From Kumtagia ephedrae (GTDB lineage Bacteria > Pseudomonadota > Alphaproteobacteria > Rhizobiales > Rhizobiaceae): DNA of 64,000 bases. The notes below the pieces were generated by a model. The model saw only the letters and a program-made list of their open reading frames with translations, ran no database searches and was not told the origin of the DNA. The stretch covers positions 1-64,000 of the forward strand of contig NZ_PXYK01000008.1 of assembly GCF_003012745.1 (NCBI RefSeq), given 5' to 3'. The position numbers and the translations under genes are program-made. This document shows, piece after piece, positions 8,995 through 18,035 of the stretch; within the stretch, counting starts at the first letter, position 1; each line of letters starts with the position of its first letter.

Positions 8995-9825
8995 TCAAAC
9001 CAGATTCGCCAGCCTGACAAACTCCTCCACGCTCAGCGTCTCGGCCCGCCGCGTGCCGTCAATGCCGGCGGCGTCCAGCAGCCTCTCCCCGCCCAGACTC
9101 TTCAAACTCTGCCGCAGCATTTTTCTCCGCTGCCCGAAGGCGGCCTCGGTGACGCGCTCCAGCTTGCGCATATCCGCCGGCAGCGGGTTTTCGCGCGGAA
9201 AAATGTGGACGACGGCCGAGGTCACCTTGGGCGGCGGGGTGAAGGCGCGTGCCGGGATGTCGAAGGCGATGTCGGCGCGGCTGCGCCAGCCGGCGAGCAC
9301 GCCGAGCCGGCCGTAGGCGTCGGCGCCCGGTTGGGCGACGATGCGCTGCGCCACCTCCTTCTGGAACATAAGCGTCAGCGAGCGCCAGAAGGGCGGCCAT
9401 TCGGCCACCGTAAGCCAGCGGACCAGAAGCTCGGTGCCGATGTTGTAGGGTAGGTTGGCGACGATTTTTACCGTCTCGCCCGGCGCCAGCGCGGCCATGT
9501 CGACCCTCAGCGCGTCGGCCGCCACGACCTCCAGCCGGCCGGGATAATGCGCGGCAATCTCGGCCAGCGCGGCGAGGCAGCGCTCGTCGCGCTCGATCGC
9601 GACCACCCGTTTTGCGCCGTGCATCAGCAGCGCCCGGGTCAGCCCGCCGGGGCCGGGACCGACCTCGATCACCGTCGTGTCGGCGAGGTCGCCGGCCGTC
9701 CGTGCGACCTTGCCGGTCAGGTTGAGGTCGAGCAGGAAATTCTGGCCGAGCGCCTTTTTGGCGTGCAGTCCGTGCCGCTCGATCACGTCGCGCAGCGGCG
9801 GCAGGCCGTCGGCGGCGAGGCTCAT
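8995..9825 (-). CDS. rsmA: 16S rRNA dimethyladenosine transferase
   Basis: RsmA (KsgA) dimethylates the two adjacent adenosines in helix 45 of 16S rRNA. The 276-residue frame begins [15 protein letters not shown] and shows KKALGQNFL, the SAM motif [16 protein letters not shown] and the catalytic NLPYNIGT. The reading frame stays open far upstream, but the homologous part begins at this ATG, which overlaps the pdxA stop by four bases. It ends the lptF to rsmA minus-strand run. Confidence 0.95.
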   Translation of the reverse strand: MSLAADGLPPLRDVIERHGLHAKKALGQNFLLDLNLTGKVARTAGDLADTTVIEVGPGPGGLTRALLMHGAKRVVAIERDERCLAALAEIAAHYPGRLEVVAADALRVDMAALAPGETVKIVANLPYNIGTELLVRWLTVAEWPPFWRSLTLMFQKEVAQRIVAQPGADAYGRLGVLAGWRSRADIAFDIPARAFTPPPKVTSAVVHIFPRENPLPADMRKLERVTEAAFGQRRKMLRQSLKSLGGERLLDAAGIDGTRRAETLSVEEFVRLANLV

Positions 9826-10838
9826 GCGGCGCTCCGCGCGGCCATGTCGCCGGCGAGTTTTAGCGCCGCCACAAGGCTGTCCGGCTTGGCCACGCCCTTG
9901 CCGGCGATGTCGAAGGCGGTGCCGTGGTCGGGCGAGGTGCGGATGAAGGGCAGGCCGAGCGTGACGTTGACGGCGTCGTCGAAGCCCAGCGTCTTGGCCG
10001 GGATCAGCGCCTGGTCGTGATACATGCAGATCGCCGCGTCGTAGGTTTCTCGGGCGCGGCCGTGGAACAGCGTGTCCGCCGGCAGCGGCCCGCGCGCGTC
10101 GATGCCGGCGGCCCGCAGCGCCGCGACGGCCGGGCGCACGACCTCCTCGTCCTCGCGGCCGATCGAGCCGTCCTCCCCGGCATGCGGGTTCAGCCCGGCG
10201 ACGGCCAGCCGCGGTCCCGCGATGCCGAAGCGGCGCGCCAGCTCGGCGGCGACGATCTCGCATGTCTCGACGATGTCCCCGGTCGTCAGCGCCCTGGGCA
10301 CGGCGGCGAGCGGGATGTGGATGGTGACCGGCACGGCGCGCAGCTTTGGCCCGGCCAGCATCATCACCGGCCGTGCCTCGACGCCGGTGCGTGCTTTCGC
10401 CAGCTCCGCCAGATATTCGGTGTGGCCGGGGAAGCGGAAGCCGCCGTCGTAAAGCACCTTCTTGGCGATCGGGCAGGTGACCACGGCGGCGGCGTCGCCC
10501 GCAAAGGTGTCGGCCACGGCCCGGTCGATCGATTCGAGGATGCCCGGCACGTTCGCCACGTCCGGCCTGCGGGGATCGTCGTGAAATTTTGCCGCGAGCG
10601 GCACGATGGGCAGGGCTTCGGCAAAGCGCGGCGCGGCTTCTCCAGGCTCCACCTCCGCCAAGGGAACCTCCATGCCGAGCCGCTTCGCCCGCGCCGCCAT
10701 CAACGCGGCGTCGCCGAGCAGATAGAAGGCGGGCAGTGCGTGCTGCCTGCGCGACAGCCAGGCGGCGAGCGCGATCTCCGGACCAATTCCCGCCGGGTCG
10801 CCGACGGTGAGGGCCAGGGGGAGGGGGTGATGGGTCAT
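9822..10838 (-). CDS. pdxA: 4-hydroxythreonine-4-phosphate dehydrogenase
   Basis: This 338-residue enzyme oxidises 4-phosphohydroxy-L-threonine in pyridoxal-phosphate synthesis. Motifs seen are [12 protein letters not shown] at the start, the metal-ligand region [10 protein letters not shown], and [18 protein letters not shown] with [12 protein letters not shown] near the end. I start at [10 protein letters not shown] rather than 11 codons upstream, because it gives the family's N-terminus. The gene is coupled to rsmA through an ATGA overlap. Confidence 0.95.
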   Translation of the reverse strand: MTHHPLPLALTVGDPAGIGPEIALAAWLSRRQHALPAFYLLGDAALMAARAKRLGMEVPLAEVEPGEAAPRFAEALPIVPLAAKFHDDPRRPDVANVPGILESIDRAVADTFAGDAAAVVTCPIAKKVLYDGGFRFPGHTEYLAELAKARTGVEARPVMMLAGPKLRAVPVTIHIPLAAVPRALTTGDIVETCEIVAAELARRFGIAGPRLAVAGLNPHAGEDGSIGREDEEVVRPAVAALRAAGIDARGPLPADTLFHGRARETYDAAICMYHDQALIPAKTLGFDDAVNVTLGLPFIRTSPDHGTAFDIAGKGVAKPDSLVAALKLAGDMAARSAA

Positions 10839-10854
10839 GCTGGACGGCCTTGCT

Positions 10855-11091
10855 CTGCACCGCTGGAGCATCTCGTTGCCGGTAGGGCATGGATTCTAGG
10901 GTCTGCGCCTTCGCTGCGCTCCGGCTTCGCCTGGGATGACGAAGGCGATTGGGGCCAACGCCAATCACCAACGTTGGAGATTGGCGGAGAACGCATTTCA
11001 CTTCGTCATCCTAGGGCGGAGCAGGCCGAAGGCCGTCGCGAAGACCCTGGGATCCATGCCGTACCGGCGACGACATGCTCCGGCGATGCAG
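10855..11091. repeat. long imperfect inverted repeat element (MITE/RIME-like)
   Basis: This fills most of the 337-base gap between surA and pdxA. The left arm (10855-10944) and right arm (11001-11091) are about 90 bases each and mostly complementary. Each carries a CATGGATTCTAGGGTCT-like block and a GATGACGAAG block, around a 56-base centre. I found no open frame with protein character inside. The shape resembles non-autonomous palindromic intergenic repeats known in rhizobia and Brucella. A related element lies at 17.2 kb. It could fold into a large RNA hairpin separating the lpt/surA and pdxA parts of the transcript. Confidence 0.75.
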
Positions 11092-11175
11092 AAATCACAA
11101 TCCGTGGGCTGGCGCCATACCATCGCGCGCAAGGCGGTCGCGATTCAACGCGAAACCGAGATTCGCCCGCGCGCC

Positions 11176-12114
11176 TTACCGCTCCACGATCTTGGCGCGT
11201 CCCCTGAGCTCGGCGATGTATTTCTTGTCGAGCTCTTCCGCCTGCTGGTCTTCCGTACCTTCGGCCTGGAACACCGACTTGGCCACGCGATCGTCGGAGA
11301 CCTCGCGGGCGTTGCAGATGCCGATGAACTCGACGCCGCGGTCGGTCTCGCGCACCTGCGTGGCGCCGCCGGTGCGGGTGGCCTTGATCTGCTCGGCCCA
11401 GTCCTTCGGCAGCTCCGGCGCGAGCACCCGGCCGACGTCGAGCACGGTCACGTCGACCAGCCCCTTGGCGAATTCGCGGGTAGTGTTGCAGCCGGTGAAG
11501 CGGGCGCGCATCGCCTCGGCCTCGCGCTTGCGCTTGGCCACATTGCCCTTCTCGCCGGCCGGCACCACGAAGATCACCCGCTGCAGCGTGTATTCGGTCG
11601 CCGACGGCTTGCTGCCGCCCTGCTGCAGCATGCGGCGCACCGCGTCCTGCTCGCTCATCGTTCCGCCCTGCGAGCGGAAGCGCGACGACAGCGCCTGGTT
11701 CCAGCCGAGCTGGGTGCGGATGAAGTCCTTGAAATGCTCGGGCGTGACGCCGGCCTGGTTGAAGACGCCGTCCAGCTGCTTGGCCGTCATCTTGTTGCCT
11801 TTGGCGAAACGCTCATAGGCCGTCTGGACGTTGGCGTCCGACACACGGATGCCGAGGCGGCGGATCTCGGCCTGGCGCAGTGTCTGGTCGACCATCTCGT
11901 CGCCGGCCATCTTGGCCAGGTCGCCCTTCTTGCGCTGCAGTTTCAGGAAGGCCACGCGCCGCTGCACGTCATAGCTGGTGACGGCGGTGTTGTTGACGAC
12001 GTATTTGATCTCGCTCGCCCTCGCCGGCGTTCCCGAGAGGGAGACGGACAGCGCCGCGACCGAGGCAAGGATCGCGATGTTGAGCGACAGAAGCGTTTTT
12101 CTCACGGAGGCCAT
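11176..12114 (-). CDS. SurA-like periplasmic chaperone / peptidyl-prolyl isomerase
   Basis: The 312-residue protein has a signal peptide (cleavage near TPARA-SE) and a SurA N-terminal domain (ENVYDVQRR-type region: AVTSYDVQRRVAFLKLQRK). It is encoded directly after lptD, the classical surA position, so it should assist outer-membrane protein folding, probably including LptD. The C-terminal half is only weakly parvulin-like. An alternative ATG lies 7 codons upstream at 12135; I prefer the start giving a compact signal peptide. The gene follows lptD by about 90 bases. Confidence 0.82.
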   Translation of the reverse strand: MASVRKTLLSLNIAILASVAALSVSLSGTPARASEIKYVVNNTAVTSYDVQRRVAFLKLQRKKGDLAKMAGDEMVDQTLRQAEIRRLGIRVSDANVQTAYERFAKGNKMTAKQLDGVFNQAGVTPEHFKDFIRTQLGWNQALSSRFRSQGGTMSEQDAVRRMLQQGGSKPSATEYTLQRVIFVVPAGEKGNVAKRKREAEAMRARFTGCNTTREFAKGLVDVTVLDVGRVLAPELPKDWAEQIKATRTGGATQVRETDRGVEFIGICNAREVSDDRVAKSVFQAEGTEDQQAEELDKKYIAELRGRAKIVER

Positions 12115-12201
12115 CCCTGCGGATCTGGTTCCCATTCTTGCCGTTGATCTAATCCGGTCGTTGGCCGAATTCTGGGGCGAAACGATGGCGCCGGCGACGA
12201 T

Positions 12202-14649
12202 TTACTGCACGAAGGCGGCATTGCTGGCGCTGCTGGCGCCGCTGTTGCCGATATCGCCCAGCGTCCTCAGCGAGATGTTGAACCCGAAGGTCCGCTCGTC
12301 GTCGTCCTCGCCGTCGGCATCGCGCGTGGTCGACATCGTCAGCGTATAGGAGAAGCACTCGTCGTCATAGGCGAAGCCGAGCGAATCGGAGACGAGCACG
12401 CTCGACTGGAAGTCGTAGGTGCCGGAGCCGAACACCCGCCAGTTCTCGCGGAAGCGCAGCGAAGCGCCGGCCGAGACCTCATGCCGGTCCTCGCTGAAGC
12501 CGTAGAGCGGCTGCGCCTGGATGAAGGTGTAGTTGCTGGTGACCGACACCGTGCCGTTCGAATAGCCGGCCTTGGCTTCCACCCGCCGCACCTCGAAGGT
12601 CTGCTCGTCGAAGCGTCCGCTCAGCGACGCCGAGGCGCCGAACGGAGTGGCGAAGCCGACCAGGCCGACGAAATCCGACCGGTCGGTCTCGAGGCCCGAA
12701 TAGGCGCCGGCATGGACGAGGTCCGGCGAGGCGAAGGAATTGTCGCCGCCGAGGTGGTAGGACTGGCCGAACAGCGCGTTGGTCGACCAGCCATTGTCGT
12801 AGCTGCCGCTGTAGCGCAGGCCGATATTGGCGCGAGAGCCGCCCTCGATGCGGTCGTAGCCGGAGAACTTGTCGCGCTCGAACAGCGTGGCCGCGTCGAA
12901 CACGAAGCTCTGCGCGTCCTCGTTGGGGATGCCGAAGCTGCGGGCGTAGTCCTCGTCCGGACGGGCGAAGACCTGCGCCATCGGCTCGAGCACATGCGAA
13001 GCGCTGACGCTCGAGAACAGCACCGGCCAGCGCAGTTCCATGCCCGCCGTCGCCATCAGCCGGTAATAGGCGGACTGGATGTCGGTGCCGATGCCGGTAG
13101 CCGGCGTGTTGGCGAGCGCGTTGATCGCCGCGACCGACGCGTCCGACTGATCGACATAGGTGCTGTCGGCCTGGAAGCCGAGCAGCGGCGTGACCACCAG
13201 CCCGCCGTCGGTGATGATCGAGCGCTTCCACTCGGCCTCGGCGGTCACCCGCGTCGAAGTGCCCTCGATGCCCGGGATGACGTCGCCGCGCTGCTGCCCG
13301 TCATAGAGGTTGTCGAACGTGTCGTCGTCGAGCTCCTCGCGATAGATGGAACGCGCGTTGAGGTCGATCTGCAGCTCGCCGCCCATGACCGGCTCGTCGG
13401 GGATGTAGGCATAGTCGAAGCTCGGCAGCACCCAGGGCTGGTACTGGTCGACCGACAGCGGATCGCCGTTGAGGTTGTCCTCCTGGACGTCGAACTTCAT
13501 GCCGCGCAGGTCGAAATAGTTCCGGTCGTGCAGTCCGGTCAGGTAGATTTCGGAGCGGTGGGTATATTGGCTGAAGCCCTCGATGCCATAGGTGCGCGAG
13601 AAGTTCTTGTCGCTCTGCAGCATGATGTCCCATCCGAGCTGCCAGCGCGGATTGAGGTCGAACTGGCCCTTGCTGCCGACCATGCCGCGGAAGCGGTTCG
13701 GGTTGCCGTCGGGACCCGAATCGACCGTGTCGGCGTCGAACTCGTCGGGATTGGCCTGGTGGATGCCGGCGATCTTCAGGCTGTACTGGCCATTGTCGAA
13801 GCGCTGCCGCCACTCCGCCTCGCCGAGAAAACCCTGCTTGGTGTAGCCGGTGCCGGAAACCGTCAGGTCGTAGGTCGGTGACAGGGCGAAGTAGTAGGGG
13901 ACGGTCACCCCGACGCCGAGATCCGAATCGATACGCACCGACGGCATCAGGAAGCCGCTCTTGCGCTTCACCGTCGGGTCGGCGATCTCGAAGGCCGGCA
14001 GGCTGGCGATCGGGAAGCCGAAGAACTCGAAGCGCGACTGCTCGAAGCGCACGGTCTTGGCCTTGCCGTTCCAGATGATCTTCTTGGCCTTGATGCGCCA
14101 AATCGGGGCGCGGTCGGGCTGCTCCTCGCAGGGCGCGCAGGCGGTGTAGACGCCGTTGTTGAAGGTGGTCAGCAGCCCGCCCTTGCGCTCGGCGCTCTCG
14201 GCCGCGAAATAGGTCTTGTCTATGGTCTCGACGCGCAGCGCGTTGACGAAGCCGTCGGCGAAATCGTCGGTGATGTCGATCTCGTCGGAAAAGACCTTGG
14301 TGCCGGTGCTGTCGATGATCTGCACGCCGCCGCTCGCCACCAGGCGCGACGTCTTGCGGTTGTAGCTGACGCGCTGCGCCACCAGCTTGTTGCCGCCATA
14401 GTCGATTCGCACGCCGCCGACCGCCGTCACCATGTCGGCGTCGATGTCGTAGACCAGCGTGTCGGCCTCCATCAGCATCTGCGAATCGCTGGGAACCTCG
14501 CCGCCCATGCGTTCGGCCAGGTCTCCGATTTCCTGCGCGCGCACGCCTTCGGCGGCGGTGCCGAGCAGAAGCGCCAGCGCCAGCGCGGTCGAGCCGTAGA
14601 GGCCCGCGATTCGCGCCCGCCCGCGGCTATGTGCAACTCCGGACGCCAC
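12202..14649 (-). CDS. lptD: LPS-assembly outer-membrane protein LptD
   Basis: LptD is the outer-membrane barrel that inserts lipopolysaccharide into the outer leaflet. The 815-residue product has a signal peptide ending near GVRAQ, an OstA-type N-terminal domain (LMEADTLVYDIDADMVTAVG), then a long barrel region with alternating aromatic strands. The frame is open further upstream, but the sequence there is the lptG shadow. A GTG at 14647-14649 overlaps the lptG TAG by one base and gives a proper signal peptide, so I start there. The neighbouring lptF, lptG and surA fit the LPS-export role. Confidence 0.92.
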   Translation of the reverse strand: MASGVAHSRGRARIAGLYGSTALALALLLGTAAEGVRAQEIGDLAERMGGEVPSDSQMLMEADTLVYDIDADMVTAVGGVRIDYGGNKLVAQRVSYNRKTSRLVASGGVQIIDSTGTKVFSDEIDITDDFADGFVNALRVETIDKTYFAAESAERKGGLLTTFNNGVYTACAPCEEQPDRAPIWRIKAKKIIWNGKAKTVRFEQSRFEFFGFPIASLPAFEIADPTVKRKSGFLMPSVRIDSDLGVGVTVPYYFALSPTYDLTVSGTGYTKQGFLGEAEWRQRFDNGQYSLKIAGIHQANPDEFDADTVDSGPDGNPNRFRGMVGSKGQFDLNPRWQLGWDIMLQSDKNFSRTYGIEGFSQYTHRSEIYLTGLHDRNYFDLRGMKFDVQEDNLNGDPLSVDQYQPWVLPSFDYAYIPDEPVMGGELQIDLNARSIYREELDDDTFDNLYDGQQRGDVIPGIEGTSTRVTAEAEWKRSIITDGGLVVTPLLGFQADSTYVDQSDASVAAINALANTPATGIGTDIQSAYYRLMATAGMELRWPVLFSSVSASHVLEPMAQVFARPDEDYARSFGIPNEDAQSFVFDAATLFERDKFSGYDRIEGGSRANIGLRYSGSYDNGWSTNALFGQSYHLGGDNSFASPDLVHAGAYSGLETDRSDFVGLVGFATPFGASASLSGRFDEQTFEVRRVEAKAGYSNGTVSVTSNYTFIQAQPLYGFSEDRHEVSAGASLRFRENWRVFGSGTYDFQSSVLVSDSLGFAYDDECFSYTLTMSTTRDADGEDDDERTFGFNISLRTLGDIGNSGASSASNAAFVQ

Positions 14650-15737
14650 TAGCCGTCTTCCTTGTAAAGCAGGAATGTAACCCCGAAAAACAACGCAACC
14701 ACCACCGGCAACCATGCAGCGACATAGGGCGGCACGAATCCGGCGTTGCCAAATGCCCTCACAAGAACGGAGACAACATAAAGCAGAAAGCCCGCCATCA
14801 CGCCACCCAGAATCATCGTCGCCGACTGCCCCAGGCGGGCGAAGCGCATCGACACCGTCGCCGCGATAAGCGTCATGGCGACCAGCAGCATCGGCAGCGC
14901 CAGCAGCGAGTGGAACTGCATGGCGAAGGCGTTGGCCCGCAACCCGAACGAGCGGGCGACCTCGATCTTGGAGGGCAGGTCGAAGAAGGGAATCGTCTCC
15001 GGCCGCGCCAGCCGCTCCTGCACGAATTCCGGCTTGAGGTTGGTGGGCACCCGGTCCTCGGCCAGCGTCTCCACCTTGGCGCCGTCGCGCATGCGCCGCA
15101 CCCCATCCAGCTCCCAGTAGCCGTCGCGCAGATAGGCGTGGCGCGCGTCGCGGCGCTCGACGATGTCGCCGTTGGCGTCGATCGAGAAGAACACCGCGTC
15201 GGCCAGCTCGACACCCTGGTTGAGCACGGCGCGCGCGCCGATGATGGTGTCGCTGTCCTCCGTCTTCTGCCGGATCCATGGGGCGGAGAAGGCCGAGACC
15301 TTGTTGGACGAGCCGGAGCGGATCTGCGTCTCCAGCAATTCGGACTGCGAGAACCCGCGGGCGGCGAGCGGGTTGAGCAGGAGCACGATGATCACGCCGA
15401 AGGCGAACGCGCCCAGGCAGGGTGGCAGCAGGAACTGCCAGGCCGAGACGCCGGCGGAACGGGCGATCACCAGCTCGTAGGTGCGGTTGAGCGAGATCAG
15501 CGTCGCCATCGCCGAGAACAGCGCGATGAAGGGCACGGCCTGCAGCAGGATCATCGGCACCCGGAACAGCGACACGCCCAGCGCCGACAGGAAGGTGAAG
15601 CCCGGCAGTCCCGACGTCCGGCTCGACAGCTCGGTGAAGTCGATCAGGAAGACCAGGGCGAACATGCCCAGGAAGATCCAGAAGGTGATGACGGCGTAGC
15701 GGCGGAAGAAATAGCGCCCGAGCGTGATGCCGATCAT
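14649..15737 (-). CDS. lptG: LPS export ABC transporter permease LptG
   Basis: The 362-residue permease belongs to the YjgP/YjgQ family. With LptF and the LptB ATPase it pulls LPS from the inner membrane. It has an N-terminal membrane block (about residues 10-120), a periplasmic jellyroll domain and three C-terminal helices (about 270-360), the usual layout. The ATG overlaps the lptF stop by four bases. lptB is not in this window. Confidence 0.94.
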   Translation of the reverse strand: MIGITLGRYFFRRYAVITFWIFLGMFALVFLIDFTELSSRTSGLPGFTFLSALGVSLFRVPMILLQAVPFIALFSAMATLISLNRTYELVIARSAGVSAWQFLLPPCLGAFAFGVIIVLLLNPLAARGFSQSELLETQIRSGSSNKVSAFSAPWIRQKTEDSDTIIGARAVLNQGVELADAVFFSIDANGDIVERRDARHAYLRDGYWELDGVRRMRDGAKVETLAEDRVPTNLKPEFVQERLARPETIPFFDLPSKIEVARSFGLRANAFAMQFHSLLALPMLLVAMTLIAATVSMRFARLGQSATMILGGVMAGFLLYVVSVLVRAFGNAGFVPPYVAAWLPVVVALFFGVTFLLYKEDG

Positions 15738-16933
15738 GCCCGCCTCCGCGCGGCGCCGCCGTTTCTCAGCCGGTTCCAGAAGCTCGACAGGCGCTCTCCC
15801 AGACCGCCGCTGTCGACCAGGCGGTCGGTCCAGGAGACGGGCAGTTCCATCGTGCGGTTGGCGTGGATGAACCAGCCGGCGACCGCGACCGCTCCGAACG
15901 GCACGAGATAGATGGCCGGCGTCAGCCACGCCGCCGTCTGCGCCTGGTTGGTGACGAAGAAGCCCAGCCAGCGCACGAACAGGCAGATGGTGATCGCCGT
16001 GATCAGCGGATTGATCCGGTTCTCCCGGTGCGAGCGTGCATCGCCCGCCACCGCCAGCGCGATGCAGGCGAAGACGATCGAATAGAGCCATTCGCTGAGG
16101 CGGCGGTGCAATTCCACCCGGAAGGAGCGCGGGTTCTCCTGGAACACGCGGTCGTTCGGATCCGGGTCGAGCAGATAGGCGATGGTCCGATCCTTCGGAT
16201 ACATGGTGATCGATTCGGACGCCTTGGAGAAGGCCGAGAGGTCGAAGGCATAGGAGCTGAAGCGCACGATCGACACGTCGCCCGACGGCCGCTTGCGGTG
16301 CACGACGCCGTCGCTCATCACCAGCAGTTGCTTGCCCTGGTCGTCGTCCACCACCGCCCCGGTCTTGGCGTAATAGACGAGGTCGATGCCCTCCTCGCGC
16401 GAATCGGCGACGAAGATGCCGCCGAGCCGCCCGTCCGGAAGCCGCTCGCCGACCTGCACGAACAGCCCGTCGTCGACCCTGCGGAAGGTGCCTTCCTGGA
16501 TGACCAGCGACAGAAGGTCGGCGCGCGCCGCCGCGACGAGATGGCGTCCGCGCTCGCGCGCATAAGGATCGACGGAATTGTCTATGGTGAAGGACAGGAC
16601 GCTGGCGGCGGCGGCGAGCAGCAGGATCGGCTTCATCACCGTGCCGCGCGAGGCGCCGGCCGCGTTGATCACCACCAGTTCCGAATCGGTGTTCATGACG
16701 CTCAGCGTCTGCGCCACCGCGATCACCAGGGCGAAGGGCACGACGATGGTGATGATCGAGGGCAGGATCAGCGTCGCGATCTCGAAGAAGGTCAGCGCCG
16801 ACTGGCCGTTGTCGGTGACGAGGTCGATGCGGGTCAGCACCTGCGTCGTCCACACGATCGCCAGCGTCCAGAACAGGGCCGCGGCGAAAACCTCCACCGT
16901 CCGCCCCAGGATGTAGCGTTCAACGACTTTCAT
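15734..16933 (-). CDS. lptF: LPS export ABC transporter permease LptF
   Basis: This 399-residue protein begins MKVVERYILGRT and shows the LptF/LptG layout: paired N-terminal helices, periplasmic domain, and C-terminal helices around residues 275-360. After the last helix it carries a longer basic cytoplasmic tail (ending GGAARRRA). It is the first gene of the minus-strand LPS/pdxA/rsmA run. Upstream lies the 1.1-kb gene-free stretch, which must contain its promoter; I could not pick one with confidence. Confidence 0.94.
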   Translation of the reverse strand: MKVVERYILGRTVEVFAAALFWTLAIVWTTQVLTRIDLVTDNGQSALTFFEIATLILPSIITIVVPFALVIAVAQTLSVMNTDSELVVINAAGASRGTVMKPILLLAAAASVLSFTIDNSVDPYARERGRHLVAAARADLLSLVIQEGTFRRVDDGLFVQVGERLPDGRLGGIFVADSREEGIDLVYYAKTGAVVDDDQGKQLLVMSDGVVHRKRPSGDVSIVRFSSYAFDLSAFSKASESITMYPKDRTIAYLLDPDPNDRVFQENPRSFRVELHRRLSEWLYSIVFACIALAVAGDARSHRENRINPLITAITICLFVRWLGFFVTNQAQTAAWLTPAIYLVPFGAVAVAGWFIHANRTMELPVSWTDRLVDSGGLGERLSSFWNRLRNGGAARRRA

Positions 16934-17218
16934 CTACGCGGCGCGATCCTTGTCGGCGGGGTCTCTCGGCGGCTGCCGAAGCGGCCGAAACTACCCGCCC
17001 TCATTGGGCAAGACAATCCTGCCGGAAAGATGACGATCGTCGCAGGCAGTCCCGGCTGTCTCGAATTGTCGGCATCTTTGGATAAGAAAGCGGCAACCGA
17101 CATGGTGAACGCATCGCTAATGGTTGCCTCCGCTGTCGGCCGGCATGCGCACCGACATGCCGCGGAAGATGGTGAGCGCAAAGCCCGCCGGCAACAAGCG
17201 ACTCACTTCACGTAAGGG

Positions 17219-17427
17219 CAGGGCTATCGCATATGAGTATCGGAGGGGCAGACAGCTCTGCGTCGTCATTCCGGGGCCGCGCAGCGGAACCCGGAATCCA
17301 GAGTGCGGACGCTGCTCGAAATTCCTGGATATTTGCGAGGTCTCGCTTTTCCTTCGACACCAACGCTATGGATTCTGGGTTCCGCTGCGCGGCCCCGGAT
17401 TATCATCGGCATATGCGATTTGCCCTG
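17219..17427. repeat. inverted repeat element (MITE-like), second copy type
   Basis: The core arms (17270-17300 and 17369-17399) are near-perfect 31-base complements, each reading TCCGGGGCCGCGCAGCGGAA on one strand. The outer ends also pair: CAGGGC..TCGCATATG (17219-17235) with CATATGCGATTTGCCCTG (17410-17427). The left arm has about 24 extra bases (around 17241-17264). The centre (17301-17368) is not palindromic. The GGATTCTGGGTTC block resembles the GGATTCTAGGGTC block of the 10.9-kb element, so both may belong to one superfamily. Confidence 0.7.
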
Positions 17428-17802
17428 GCACGTAAGGGGATGGAAAAACCGCACAGTCCAGGACAAGCCCTGTCTTTTCAGCCTTTTGCAGCTTTCGTGA
17501 CGAAAATCCCGCCCATTTTATCCCCATCCCCTCCGCCTCCTTTATGGTTTCACCCAGTCCCTCCTGCGGGAACGCCGATCATGACGGTGGTCTGCGGGGA
17601 GGGGCCGGTGTCCGGAAGGTAGCGGCTAACGTGGCCGCGAGGGCCGGCGCTGCTTCAGAGTTCCAACGATCCCGTCTTTGAGCGGGACGGGGCTCCGGTA
17701 TGGCCTCAGGAGCCGTCATGAGCGGGATATCGCCGGCGTCACCTGAGCCGGAGTAGCGAGTACGATCCCATGACCCGGAAATGAAGCGGCGAAGAAGCAC
17801 CG

Positions 17803-17860
17803 GACGGGCGGCCGAAAGGTCGCATATAAAATTAGATGAGCGATCTCGCGGCCGCCCGTC
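17803..17860. repeat. long GC-stem, AT-loop hairpin upstream of pepA
   Basis: GACGGGCGGCCG (17803-17814) is perfectly complementary to CGGCCGCCCGTC (17849-17860). Inside, AGGTCGC and GCGATCT extend the pairing imperfectly, leaving an A/T-rich loop. It lies about 175 bases before pepA. It has no T-run, so it is not an obvious terminator; it may be a protein site or an RNA leader structure. Confidence 0.45.
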
Positions 17861-18035
17861 TTCCCATCGAATCCAACCCGACCGGCAAACCGGCCGGAGG
17901 GCGAGTCATGCGCGGGGGAAGCCGCATGGCCGGCCGTGGCGAGGCGCCAGGCAGCCCCTTCGGCTTGCCAAACCGGCTCAAACCGGCGAAATGTCGTTCG
18001 GGGGACCACGTCACTCGGCTGGAATTGGGGCATAG

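Larger units (their letters stand above)
16934..18035. other. 1.1-kb gene-free region between lptF and pepA
   Basis: The divergent lptF and pepA genes are separated by 1.1 kb in which I see no convincing gene; several open frames exist but lack ribosome sites and protein-like composition. It contains an inverted-repeat element (17219-17427), a pyrimidine-rich tract around 17510-17570, a short hairpin GGCTCC/GGAGCC near 17695-17715, and a long hairpin at 17803-17860. It must also hold the promoters for both flanking operons. Confidence 0.6.

Noticed and set aside
8995-11001. A 668-codon open frame covering rsmA and all of pdxA on the minus strand
   Set aside because: Only the last 276 codons are rsmA; the upstream part is a high-G+C shadow of pdxA in another frame.
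12202-15279. A 1025-codon frame suggesting an LptG-LptD fusion
   Set aside because: The upstream part is out of frame with lptG and has no LptG sequence; lptD starts at the GTG at 14649.
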